A stretch of DNA of 22,302 bases from Ruminococcus sp. CAG:382. Its GTDB lineage: Bacteria; Bacillota; Clostridia; Oscillospirales; CAG-382. The stretch covers positions 27,805 through 50,106 of the forward strand of contig FR892198.1 of NCBI GenBank assembly GCA_000433115.1, in the 5' to 3' direction. Below are positions 13,876-22,126 of this stretch, one piece after another. Under the pieces are notes generated by a model. The model worked only from the letters and a program-made list of their open reading frames with translations, was not told the origin of the DNA and made no database searches. Each line of letters opens with the position of its first letter. Within the stretch, counting starts at the first letter, position 1. A program made the translations under genes and the position numbers.

Positions 13876-14896
13876 AGTATATTCTTCCCTTCTCGAATTT
13901 TCCCGTTCCTTCGGGAATATATGAGCAAAGAAACGGAGCGTCAAGATCACAGAGGGTAATTCCTGCTGCTGCTGCAAACTGCGCGGCGGCAAGCACGCTT
14001 TCCGGTCCTTCCATCATACATCCGACCATACAGCCTATTCCGGCTTGAGCCGCAGCTTCATGGATTTTTTTTGCTTCGTATATGCCGCCGCATTTCATAA
14101 GTTTTATATTTATGAGATCTGCCGCTTTCGCTTTTATAACACGAATTGCATCGGCAGAGTCAAAGACGGATTCATCGGCAAGAATATCGATCGGTGTATT
14201 GGCTGTTACGTATGACATGCCGTCGATATCGTCCGCATCGACCGGCTGTTCGAACAGGTCGATCTGAAGCGGAAGCTCGGCAGCATGAGAAATTATGTAA
14301 ACAGAATCCTCCCTGCCCCATGCCTGATTTGCGTCAAAACGTACTCTTATTCCGGGCGGAACTATCGCGGCAATTTCGCGTATCGTACCGAGATCCTCGT
14401 CCCTGCCTCTGCCGAGCTTTATTTTCAGCGACCTGAAGCCGTCATCTATGGCGCGAGCTATATCGGACGCGACTTTTTTCGGGTTTCCGATGCTGACAGT
14501 CACGTCGGTGTCGACGTAGTCAGAGCTGCCGCCGAGGTAAGTCACAAGTTTTGTGTTTGCCTGTTTTGCAAGCAGATCATGAACCGCAATATCAAGCGCG
14601 GCTTTGGGTGACGTATTTGCATAGAGAGATTTTTTTATGTACGGCAAAAGTTCCGGCGTCACTTCTCTCCCTATAAGACGCGGTGTGAACCAATCGTTGA
14701 TCGCATATATAATTGAACCATCGGTATCTCCCGTTATAACAGGCGTAGGGGAACAGCTGCCCGTTCCCCTTAAACCGTTATCGGTCATTATGTCGACTGT
14801 GTAGTATTTGAGCACATCGAGCCTTCGTTTCGCCGTTATAAAGGGCGTCTTCAACGGCAGGCTGCGCGTCTCAAGCCTTATGTCGGTTATTATCAT
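13868..14896 (-). CDS. Dipeptide epimerase (L-Ala-D/L-Glu epimerase type), enolase superfamily
   Basis: 342 residues of the mandelate-racemase/muconate-lactonizing branch of the enolase superfamily. Active-site elements in order: SLKIKLG with the first catalytic Lys pair (about 163-169), FDANQAW with the first metal-binding Asp, FEQPV with the Glu, LADESVF with the next acidic ligand, INIKLMKCGG with the second catalytic Lys, GCMMEGPES and CDLDAPFL near the C-terminus. The last two are typical of dipeptide epimerases that interconvert L-Ala-D-Glu and L-Ala-L-Glu during murein peptide recycling. Substrate range varies widely across this family, so the exact dipeptide is uncertain. The start overlaps the preceding stop by four bases (ATGA). 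The following hydrolase overlaps its end. It is cytoplasmic and Mg-dependent. Confidence 0.88.
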   Translation of the reverse strand: MIITDIRLETRSLPLKTPFITAKRRLDVLKYYTVDIMTDNGLRGTGSCSPTPVITGDTDGSIIYAINDWFTPRLIGREVTPELLPYIKKSLYANTSPKAALDIAVHDLLAKQANTKLVTYLGGSSDYVDTDVTVSIGNPKKVASDIARAIDDGFRSLKIKLGRGRDEDLGTIREIAAIVPPGIRVRFDANQAWGREDSVYIISHAAELPLQIDLFEQPVDADDIDGMSYVTANTPIDILADESVFDSADAIRVIKAKAADLINIKLMKCGGIYEAKKIHEAAAQAGIGCMVGCMMEGPESVLAAAQFAAAAGITLCDLDAPFLCSYIPEGTGKFEKGRIYFD

Positions 14897-16404
14897 TTGA
14901 GATCTTTGAAAATAGCAATTGTCTGTTCGATTGCTGCACTGATGGAGTCCTTGTTTGAATCATACGTCGATTCAAAATTACCGCTTTGCGCTACCGTCGG
15001 AATCAGATTTGAGAGGCTGCCCCATGTATATATTGCGCCCGGTTCAAAGACGCGGTTGTTGAAGATAAGATCAAGAGCGAATTCTCCTTCATCGTCCTTG
15101 ATAAATCTGTTCTTCAGGAGCACTTCGTAGTAATTCTTACGGAGAGTTTCGGTTGAAGCAATAGCCATTGCTTCGCATACAGCGGCGGATTTCTCGGCAT
15201 CCTCGACGCTTACGGGAATTGCAAAACAGGTCGCATAGTAGCAGGAAACGATATTGTAGTATTCGTCCTGTGATTCGTCGTACTTCGGTGTGGGAAGCAG
15301 ACCGTAATTTACCTTGTCATATGCCTGAAGTTCGGCAAGGTCGACAATCGCAAGGCTTCTGAACAGGATACGCTGGTCGGCAAATGCACCTGTTGCAGCG
15401 CTCCAGACGTCAGAATAACCCGAACCGGCGTAATTTGTTATCTGCTCAATCTGCATTGTCGCCGCTTTATCGGTATAGATTTCGTGAATCTTGCTGACAA
15501 CCTCGGTTGCACGGTCTGTTTTAACGGCGAGATAAGGAAAATCATCACTGTCCTTACGAGTGAGACGTTCTCCTGAGCCGACAAACATTGTGGTCGTGTA
15601 GTTACTGTTGACATAAAAGCCCCAGTGGTCGCCCCAGGTGAGACCGTCTTCGCCGTCGCTTTCATAGGTGGCAAGTTTTGCGTTCCTGTAAAGCGCATCA
15701 AGTGTCCACTTACCATCGGCAAGAAGTGTATAGGGATTTTCAATATCCGGGTTGGAATTGACGACATCTTTGTTGAATACGATTGCGTGTGTGCAGTCAA
15801 AGGTCAGAAGACTGAAATCGCCTGTGCTGAAAAACAGCTTTCCGGCAATCGAAAGGTCGGCGTTTGCGCGCTGATCCCAATACGAGCGATCGAGATTTAT
15901 GACATCAAAAGATGTAAGATCATAGAAAGCGCCTTCGGCAGCAAGCGATGCCGCGGCAGGCATATACGGCATGACGATATCATATGAGCTTGCACCCATC
16001 ATTTCGGCATAGATATTATTGCGCATTTCGCCGTCTGCCCTTGTTCTCACCTCGGTGATATGGCAGTTGAGCAGGTCTTCGACGATCTGATTACGCGAAG
16101 CGACCGCAGAGGAAATCAGATCGGGCGAAAGATCATTTGGCATGATCTCCTGGGAATAATACCTCGCAGACGATTGATCTTCGACGTAAATCACTATCTC
16201 TTTTTCGCCGAGATCGATATCGCGGAGATGTTCATACGGATCCTTTTCCTCATCAGAGGCTTCGGACTGTGTTTCGGAAACGCTTGGTGCTGTTGACACA
16301 CCGGAATGGTCAGCCGTCGAGCTGTTTTGCTCTGAATTGTTGCAGGCGGTGAACGCACAGGAAGTCATTATCGCCACCAGAATTGCAGCCAGTACTCTTT
16401 TCAT
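14893..16404 (-). CDS. Extracellular solute-binding lipoprotein (ABC importer type)
   Basis: 503 residues from the ATG at 16404, preceded by GGAGGAA eight bases upstream. A longer frame has no such site. The signal MKRVLAAILVAIMTSCAFTA leads to the probable lipidated Cys21, then a Ser/Thr/Glu-rich linker of about 45 residues and a large globular domain. Segments such as ASSYDIVMPYMPAAASLAAEG, GAFYDLTSFDVINLDRSYWD, AIVFNKDVV, GKWTLDALY and VNYGLLPTPKYDE are typical of family-1 solute-binding proteins of ABC importers, often for sugars or peptides. No permease or ATPase gene is adjacent, so it must borrow a transporter or act as a sensor. Co-transcription with a dipeptide epimerase and a serine hydrolase suggests peptide or muropeptide uptake, but the ligand is unknown. 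Confidence 0.88.
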   Translation of the reverse strand: MKRVLAAILVAIMTSCAFTACNNSEQNSSTADHSGVSTAPSVSETQSEASDEEKDPYEHLRDIDLGEKEIVIYVEDQSSARYYSQEIMPNDLSPDLISSAVASRNQIVEDLLNCHITEVRTRADGEMRNNIYAEMMGASSYDIVMPYMPAAASLAAEGAFYDLTSFDVINLDRSYWDQRANADLSIAGKLFFSTGDFSLLTFDCTHAIVFNKDVVNSNPDIENPYTLLADGKWTLDALYRNAKLATYESDGEDGLTWGDHWGFYVNSNYTTTMFVGSGERLTRKDSDDFPYLAVKTDRATEVVSKIHEIYTDKAATMQIEQITNYAGSGYSDVWSAATGAFADQRILFRSLAIVDLAELQAYDKVNYGLLPTPKYDESQDEYYNIVSCYYATCFAIPVSVEDAEKSAAVCEAMAIASTETLRKNYYEVLLKNRFIKDDEGEFALDLIFNNRVFEPGAIYTWGSLSNLIPTVAQSGNFESTYDSNKDSISAAIEQTIAIFKDLK

Positions 16405-16433
16405 ACATTTTTCCTCCAAAAATCTGTAACAAA

Positions 16434-16462
16434 ATTTTACCACACGAAAGCCGTTTTGTCTA
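16434..16462 (-). promoter_or_regulatory. Promoter of the lipoprotein-epimerase-hydrolase operon
   Basis: On the minus strand TAGACA (16462-16457), 17 bases, TAAAAT (16439-16434), about 30 bases before the lipoprotein start. It diverges from the phoH promoter. Confidence 0.7.
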
Positions 16463-16524
16463 GTGCTTTTTGTGCAAATCATCAATTCGTTTTTTATTTC
16501 CTCGCATGAATATGCAAATAGCTA

Positions 16525-16553
16525 TGTACAAAACGAATTGTTTGTGTTATAAT
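16525..16553 (+). promoter_or_regulatory. Promoter of the phoH-ybeY-era-recO-mutS2 operon
   Basis: TGTACA (16525-16530, four of six), 17 bases, TATAAT (16548-16553). It is the only good candidate for the five closely packed genes downstream. The leader is about 50 bases. Confidence 0.65.
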
Positions 16554-16611
16554 AATATTCGTAAAGCTTAACGTGCTGAAGTATTAATACCGTTGAAAAG
16601 GTGGCGTTTTT

Positions 16612-17628
16612 ATGGATAATACCTGTGAAGTGATGCTGAGAGACCTGAATATTGATTTTGTTCTTAAACTGTTCGGAGCGCTTGACGGCAACATTGAAAT
16701 ACTGGAAAACGAATTCGGTGTGCGTATAAACAGCTATGACGATGCGATACGTATTGTCGGAGAACCCTCCGCTGTAAAAGCTGCTGAAAAAGCGATCAGA
16801 CAGCTTGAGCAGGTCAGCCGGTTTGAGGAAGCGATCGATGTCAATACGATCAATTACGTTATTACGATGATACGCGAAGAAAACACGGAAGACATCTCGG
16901 CAATTCTCAACGACTGCATTTGTCTGAACAGCCGCGGAAAACCCATCAAGCCGAAAACGGTCGGACAACAGAAATATGTTGACGCAATAAAAAAGAATAC
17001 CATTACCTTCGGCGTCGGCCCCGCCGGAACTGGAAAAACCTTTCTTGCAGTTGCACTTGCGGTCACTGCGCTCAAGCAGAAGCAGATCTCACGCATTATA
17101 CTGACACGTCCCGCAGTTGAAGCGGGCGAAAAGCTCGGATTCCTTCCGGGCGATCTGCAGCAGAAGATCGACCCATATCTGCGCCCGCTTTACGATGCAC
17201 TGGGCGAAATGCTTGGCGGCGAATCGTTTGCCAAACACATGGAGAAAAACACAATCGAAATAGCACCGCTTGCGTATATGCGCGGCAGGACGTTGGACGA
17301 TGCCTTCATCATACTTGATGAAGCTCAGAACACAACGCCAGAGCAGATGAAAATGTTTTTAACACGTCTCGGCAACAATTCAAAAGCAATTGTGACGGGT
17401 GACGTTACTCAGATAGACCTGCCGTATATCAAGAAGAGCGGACTTATCGAGGCAATCGATATTCTTAACGATATTGACGGTATTGCAGTATTCCGATTCA
17501 GCCACAAGGATGTTGTACGTCATCCGCTTGTTCAGAAAATCATACTTGCATATGAGAAAAAAGGTCATGCAGCACAACCACGTGAACAAAAACGTACTTT
17601 CAGGAGGCAACCGGATGAACGACGTTAA
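16612..17628 (+). CDS. phoH: PhoH-family ATPase (YbeZ type)
   Basis: 338 residues, standard length. The N-terminal 80 or so residues form the KH-like domain of this group. The P-loop ATPase core follows with Walker A GPAGTGKT (about 137-144), LTRPAVEAGEKLGFLPGDL and QKIDPYLRPLYDAL, Walker B ILDEAQNTTPEQMKMFLTRL (about 234-253), and sensor-type VTGDVTQIDLP. PhoH proteins are cytoplasmic RNA-associated ATPases whose genes nearly always neighbour ybeY, and the two proteins are thought to cooperate in rRNA processing or ribosome quality control. That arrangement holds here, with the end overlapping ybeY by 14 bases. AAGGTGG (16598-16604) sets the start. It is the first gene of the operon. The C-terminal tail is Arg/Gln-rich and may bind RNA. 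Confidence 0.95.
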   Translation: MDNTCEVMLRDLNIDFVLKLFGALDGNIEILENEFGVRINSYDDAIRIVGEPSAVKAAEKAIRQLEQVSRFEEAIDVNTINYVITMIREENTEDISAILNDCICLNSRGKPIKPKTVGQQKYVDAIKKNTITFGVGPAGTGKTFLAVALAVTALKQKQISRIILTRPAVEAGEKLGFLPGDLQQKIDPYLRPLYDALGEMLGGESFAKHMEKNTIEIAPLAYMRGRTLDDAFIILDEAQNTTPEQMKMFLTRLGNNSKAIVTGDVTQIDLPYIKKSGLIEAIDILNDIDGIAVFRFSHKDVVRHPLVQKIILAYEKKGHAAQPREQKRTFRRQPDERR

Positions 17629-18079
17629 GATATATTTCGAAAATGAAACCGATACGACAATTGACGCTGCCATACTCGACAATATGAAACGAGTCATCGA
17701 AAAAACAGTTGCCGAAGAATATGACGGCAGAAGCTTTGAGGTTTCAGTTACAATAGTCACAAATGATAAAATCCGTGCGCTGAATGCCGAATATCGCGGT
17801 AAGGATGCGCCGACGGATGTGCTGTCGTTTCCGATGGATGAATTCGACGATACATCGCACGTCGAGCCGCTCGGTGACGTTGTTATTTCAATTGAACGTG
17901 CAAAAAAGCAGGCGGAGGAATACGGACACAGTCTTATGCGGGAGCTTTGCTTCCTCACGGCGCATTCTACGCTCCATCTTCTCGGATATGACCACGAAAA
18001 CGGTGATGAGGAACGCCTCATCATGGAACAAAAACAGGAGGATATATTGAAATCTCTCAATATAACACGTGATATATGA
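17615..18079 (+). CDS. ybeY: YbeY endoribonuclease / rRNA maturation factor
   Basis: 154 residues from the ATG at 17615, set by AGGAGG (17602-17607) inside the end of phoH. The zinc site is intact as H-x3-H-x5-H in AHSTLHLLGYDHENGDE, with Ser where most homologues have Gly after the first His. The preceding PTDVLSFPMDEF and GDVVISIERAKKQAEEYGH are also diagnostic. YbeY is a metal-dependent single-strand RNase needed for 3'-end maturation of 16S rRNA and for removal of defective ribosomes. Its neighbours PhoH and Era (which binds the 16S 3' end) act in the same process, so phoH-ybeY-era reads as a ribosome-maturation cassette. It ends in a four-base overlap with era (ATGA). Confidence 0.97.
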   Translation: MNDVKIYFENETDTTIDAAILDNMKRVIEKTVAEEYDGRSFEVSVTIVTNDKIRALNAEYRGKDAPTDVLSFPMDEFDDTSHVEPLGDVVISIERAKKQAEEYGHSLMRELCFLTAHSTLHLLGYDHENGDEERLIMEQKQEDILKSLNITRDI

Positions 18080-18960
18080 CAAAAAGCGCATTTATTATGA
18101 TAATAGGCAGACCGAATGTCGGCAAATCGACTCTCATGAATGCATTGGTCGGCGAAAAGGTCGCGATCGTTTCAAAAAAGCCGCAGACTACTCGTGGCAG
18201 AATTGCGGGTGTTCTTACCGAAGGTGAAGATCAGTACGTTTTTCTTGACACCCCAGGTTTGCACAAGCCGCACAATCTGCTCGGAGAATACATGATGAAG
18301 ACGGTTGGTACGGCATCGGAGGATGCCGACGCCGTGATGTTTGTTGTGGATGCATCCAAAAAGCTAAACAAAGCAGAAACCGAGGCTCTCGATGCATATG
18401 CGAAAAATCCGGATAATGTGATCCTCATAATCAACAAGACCGATATTACGGATAAGGATCAGTTGCTTCGGTATATCGCCGACATTTCGTCAAAATATAC
18501 ATTCCGCTCTGTAATTCCGGTTTCGGCTAAGACGGGTGACGGACTTGATATCGTCAGAAACGAAATAAAAGAATTTCTTATAGAATCTCCGCACTTTTTC
18601 CCCGATGATATGTATACAGATCAGCCAGAAAGGCAGGTCGCGTCGGAGGTCATACGCGAAAAGATCCTGCGTCTTACCGACGATGAGATACCCCACGGAA
18701 TTGCTGTCGTTATTGAAGATTTTACCGATGAGAATACTCTCATCAAAATTCGCGCCGAGATATACTGCGAACGCGCGGCACACAAGAAAATCATCATAGG
18801 AAAAGGCGGCGAAATGCTCAAAAAAATCGGTACGTATGCCCGTGAGGATCTTGAAGTCATGTTTGGGTGCAAGGTATATCTTGATCTGTGGGTCAGGGTG
18901 AAGGAGAACTGGCGCGACAACCGCGCCATGCTTCAGAACCTCGGCTTCAGGGACGAGTAA
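18076..18960 (+). CDS. era: GTPase Era
   Basis: 294 residues, normal length. The N-terminal GTPase domain has G1 GRPNVGKS (11-18), switch region KKPQTTRGRI (about 35-44), G3 DTPGLHKP (about 57-64) and G4 NKTD (about 122). The C-terminal KH domain carries KKIIIGKGGEMLKKIG and the conserved CKVYLDLWVRVKENWRDN. Era binds the 3' end of 16S rRNA near the anti-Shine-Dalgarno sequence and checks 30S assembly. It has no ribosome-binding site of its own directly upstream. The ATG overlaps the ybeY stop (ATGA), so translation should depend on coupling, the nearest AGGAGG lying about 40 bases back. This keeps Era stoichiometry tied to YbeY. Confidence 0.98.
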   Translation: MTKSAFIMIIGRPNVGKSTLMNALVGEKVAIVSKKPQTTRGRIAGVLTEGEDQYVFLDTPGLHKPHNLLGEYMMKTVGTASEDADAVMFVVDASKKLNKAETEALDAYAKNPDNVILIINKTDITDKDQLLRYIADISSKYTFRSVIPVSAKTGDGLDIVRNEIKEFLIESPHFFPDDMYTDQPERQVASEVIREKILRLTDDEIPHGIAVVIEDFTDENTLIKIRAEIYCERAAHKKIIIGKGGEMLKKIGTYAREDLEVMFGCKVYLDLWVRVKENWRDNRAMLQNLGFRDE

Positions 18961-18963
18961 ACG

Positions 18964-19704
18964 ATGAACGAAACCTTTCCGGGGATTGTCATACGTGAAA
19001 TGCCGTCCGGTGAAAATGGAAAGCTGCTGTATGTGCTTACAGCCGACCGCGGAGTCGTGCGTATAAATGCAACCGGCGCAAGGAAGCTGACCGCCTCATA
19101 TCTGAAATCGGTTCAGATGTTTGCATATTCAAGACTGACCGTATACGAAAAAAACGGTCATATGACATTGACGGAAGCCGAGCTGATTGAAGGTTTCTAT
19201 TACATACGTAAGGATCTTGTAGCACTCGCGTTTGCTTCCTATGCCTGCGAGATGGCGTATATCAGTGCAGTGCCGGATGACAGCTCAGTTTTGCGCCTGC
19301 TGCTAAATACGCTTTACGCAGTCTCGAACGCTATTGCTCCCATAAATATCATTAAGGCGGTTTTTGAGCTGAAACTGTGCTGCGTTTCCGGGCTTATGCC
19401 CGACATAGAAGACGGTTGTGCAGTTTGCGGTGATGAGGCAGCCGGCTTTTGTATGAATGAACTTGAGCCTCGATGTGCCGTACATGCCGTTTCCGGCGGG
19501 GAGTTCATACCTTTGTGTGCCGCCGCGCGGCGGATAGTTTCATTTGTATGCGGCGCAGACTATTCAAAAATGCTGTCTTTTCGTGCTTCGCCGGACGCAA
19601 TTGAGGATTTTTGCGCATTTTGCGAGTCATTTATGACAGCTTCAATGGAGGTCAATCCAAAAACTCTGCAGTTTTACAGAGAAATATCAAGGAAACAGCT
19701 ATGA
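18964..19704 (+). CDS. recO: DNA repair protein RecO
   Basis: 246 residues, starting three bases after the era stop. The N-terminal OB-fold region reads ETFPGIVIREMPSGENGKLL and VLTADRGVVRINATGARK. The central all-helical domain and a zinc-binding region follow. Here the usual four-Cys zinc site reads CAVC (about 157-160) and then CAVH (about 177-180), so the last ligand appears to be His. RecO, with RecR, displaces SSB and loads RecA during gap repair. The era-recO order is common in Firmicutes. The end overlaps the mutS2 start (ATGA). Confidence 0.93.
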   Translation: MNETFPGIVIREMPSGENGKLLYVLTADRGVVRINATGARKLTASYLKSVQMFAYSRLTVYEKNGHMTLTEAELIEGFYYIRKDLVALAFASYACEMAYISAVPDDSSVLRLLLNTLYAVSNAIAPINIIKAVFELKLCCVSGLMPDIEDGCAVCGDEAAGFCMNELEPRCAVHAVSGGEFIPLCAAARRIVSFVCGADYSKMLSFRASPDAIEDFCAFCESFMTASMEVNPKTLQFYREISRKQL

Positions 19705-22055
19705 AATATATTAACAAAGCCCGTGTGCTGCTTGAATATGACAAGGTGCTTTCTCAGATCGCATCAATGGCACGTACAGAAGGTGCCGCGGAGCTTATAC
19801 TTAAGACAGAACCTACAGACGACATTGTTGTTGTGAAACGTCTGCTTGCACAGACAGCTAAAGCAAAGGAAATGATCGTCACAAAATCGCATCCGCCATT
19901 CGGGCAGTGCAAAAATATTATACCTTCGCTTGACAGGGCTTCAAAGGGAGCAGTGCTTACTCCTAAGGAGCTTCTTGAAACCGCTTCTCTCCTCCGCTCC
20001 GTTTCTGCTATACGCCGATATCCCGCATCGACGGATGATCTTGGCGCACTTGAACCGTTTTTCGGTGCGTTGAAGGAAATATCTCATCTCGAAAGAGCAA
20101 TTTCCGATGCGATAATTGCGGAAGATATGATTGCGGACACTGCAAGCGACGCTCTTTACAGGATACGCCGCGACATAAGGAAATGCGAAAGCAATGTTCG
20201 TGATACGCTCGCACGCTATACGAGCGGCGGGGCGTCAAAGTATCTGCAGGAGAACATTGTCACTATGCGTAACGGGCGGTATGTCGTACCCGTCAAGGCG
20301 GAACACAAGAACGAAATAAAGGGCCTTGTTCACGACACATCGGCATCGGGTGCCACGCTTTTCATCGAACCGCTTGCAGTCCTTGAAGAAAATAACAAGC
20401 TTCGCGAACTTCGTGTTGCGGAAAACGACGAGATTGAACGTATTCTCTCTTCCCTTTCGTCTCAGGTCGCCGCACAGGCTACAACCCTTGCGCTAAACTA
20501 CAAGGCACTTACCGATCTTTCCGCCATTTTTGCAAAGGCTGAGTACTCATACAGCATACGCGGCATCAGTCCGGTTATAAATGAAAAGGATACGACAATG
20601 AAGCTGCTTGCGGCGAGACATCCGCTTCTCGATAAGGAAAAAGTCGTTCCTGTCACGGTAACACTCGGCGGTAAAAACAGCGTTCTCGTTATTACCGGTC
20701 CGAATACCGGCGGTAAAACAGTTGCACTGAAAACGCTCGGCTTGTTTGTTCTGATGAATCAGTCGGGCATTGAAATCCCGTGTGATTTCGGAAGCTCTCT
20801 CCCCGTATTTGACGCTGTACTGCCCGATATAGGTGACGAGCAGTCAATCGAACAGTCACTTTCGACATTTTCATCGCATATGGTGAATATCGTCACGATA
20901 ATCGAACAGACCACAAACCGTTCACTGTGTCTTTTTGATGAGCTAGGCGCGGGTACTGATCCGACAGAGGGCGCAGCGCTTGCCATCGCGATCATTGAAG
21001 AGGAAAAGAAAAACGGCGCTGTGGTCGCCGCTACGACTCATTATGCAGAAATCAAGCAATATGCGCTTGAAACCGAGGGCGTTATAAATGCATCATGCGA
21101 ATTTGATTTTAAAACGCTCAAACCGACATATCGCCTTATTGTAGGTCTGCCTGGCAAATCAAACGCCTTTGCGATATCCCTGCGGCTCGGAATACCGGAG
21201 CATATCATAGAACGAGCAAAAGCCGTTATGAGCGATGACAATGTTCGTTTTGAAGATGTTATAACACGTTTACAGGATACTGAGAGCAGGCTTTCAAAAG
21301 AAAAGAAAAACGCAGAACAACTCAAAGCAGAAGCCGAAAAAAAGCTCGCCGAAGCGGAGACACTCCGCAAGGTTGCCGAGGAGGAGGCGGCAAAAGCTGT
21401 TCAGAAAGCCAAAGAACAGGCAAACCGCATCCTGATTTCCGCAAAAGCATCAAGCGAATATATTCTTGATGAAGTAAATGAGCTGAAACGCAAGGCAGAA
21501 AAAGAGAAAAACTTTGATACACTTGAAGAGGCACGGCGCAGCATTCGTAAAACTCTGAAAGAAACAACTGTTGAGTCGGAGGAGGCTCCGGAAGACGATT
21601 ATGTTCCGCCGCGTCCGTTCAGGGTCGGTGATACCGTTATGATCGCCGGAATCAACAAGGAAGCATATATCACCGCGCTTGACGGCGACAGCGCAACCGT
21701 TCAGGCAGGAATAATTAAAACAAAGGTTAAAACCTCCGAGCTGAGACTTAAGGATAAACCGGTTCAACAACAACCTAAAAAAACCACACTCAGTGTCAGC
21801 CGCAATTCAGCTCCCGCAAAGCAGGAGATCGATGTACGCGGTCAGACGGGTGACGATGCCTATTTTATGATAGATCGCTTCTTCGATTCTGCTATCATGG
21901 CAAATTACCATGTTGTCACGATTATTCACGGAAAAGGTACAGGTGCGCTGCGCGCCGCCATATGGGCAAAGCTCCGCAAGGACAAAAGAGTCAAATCGTT
22001 CCGATCGGGTTCGTACGGTGAAGGAGATTTCGGCGTTACGGTTGTTGAGCTGTAA
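19701..22055 (+). CDS. mutS2: MutS2 (DNA recombination / ribosome rescue ATPase, Smr nuclease)
   Basis: 784 residues from the ATG at 19701, which overlaps the recO stop and follows AAGGAAA. The frame continues upstream to 19611, but that part lies inside recO. Order of parts: MutS-like core domain, ATPase with Walker A GPNTGGKT (about 333-340) and Walker B CLFDELGAGTDPTEG (about 408-422), a charged coiled coil (about 525-620), a KOW-like segment around RPFRVGDTVMIAGI, and the C-terminal Smr domain with EIDVRGQ (about 709), IIHGKGTGALR (about 743-753) and VTVVEL at the end. MutS2 suppresses homologous recombination in some species and splits collided ribosomes in Bacillus (also called RqcU). 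The neighbours era, ybeY and phoH fit the ribosome-quality role, recO the recombination role. The MutS mismatch-binding domain I is absent, as expected. Confidence 0.96.
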   Translation: MKYINKARVLLEYDKVLSQIASMARTEGAAELILKTEPTDDIVVVKRLLAQTAKAKEMIVTKSHPPFGQCKNIIPSLDRASKGAVLTPKELLETASLLRSVSAIRRYPASTDDLGALEPFFGALKEISHLERAISDAIIAEDMIADTASDALYRIRRDIRKCESNVRDTLARYTSGGASKYLQENIVTMRNGRYVVPVKAEHKNEIKGLVHDTSASGATLFIEPLAVLEENNKLRELRVAENDEIERILSSLSSQVAAQATTLALNYKALTDLSAIFAKAEYSYSIRGISPVINEKDTTMKLLAARHPLLDKEKVVPVTVTLGGKNSVLVITGPNTGGKTVALKTLGLFVLMNQSGIEIPCDFGSSLPVFDAVLPDIGDEQSIEQSLSTFSSHMVNIVTIIEQTTNRSLCLFDELGAGTDPTEGAALAIAIIEEEKKNGAVVAATTHYAEIKQYALETEGVINASCEFDFKTLKPTYRLIVGLPGKSNAFAISLRLGIPEHIIERAKAVMSDDNVRFEDVITRLQDTESRLSKEKKNAEQLKAEAEKKLAEAETLRKVAEEEAAKAVQKAKEQANRILISAKASSEYILDEVNELKRKAEKEKNFDTLEEARRSIRKTLKETTVESEEAPEDDYVPPRPFRVGDTVMIAGINKEAYITALDGDSATVQAGIIKTKVKTSELRLKDKPVQQQPKKTTLSVSRNSAPAKQEIDVRGQTGDDAYFMIDRFFDSAIMANYHVVTIIHGKGTGALRAAIWAKLRKDKRVKSFRSGSYGEGDFGVTVVEL

Positions 22056-22086
22056 CACTGTACAGCTACACGCATATATAACAAAA

Positions 22087-22124
22087 CAGGAGATCCGGTT
22101 TTTAACCGTTTCTCCTGCTTTTTT
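22087..22124. terminator. Terminator after mutS2
   Basis: Two stacked stems form: CAGGAGA/TCTCCTG (22087-22093 with 22111-22117) and CGGTT/AACCG (22096-22100 with 22104-22108). A 2x2 internal loop separates them and a six-T run follows (22119-22124). An A-rich stretch at 22083-22086 gives a short T run on the opposite strand, so it probably serves both convergent genes. Confidence 0.9.
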
Positions 22125-22126
22125 GA

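Noticed and set aside
13876..13992. N-terminal extension of the serine hydrolase to an ATG at 13992
   Set aside because: The extra residues are Gln/Arg-rich, lie wholly inside the epimerase gene, do not form a signal peptide and have no ribosome-binding site. A TTG start with AGAAGGG upstream fits better.
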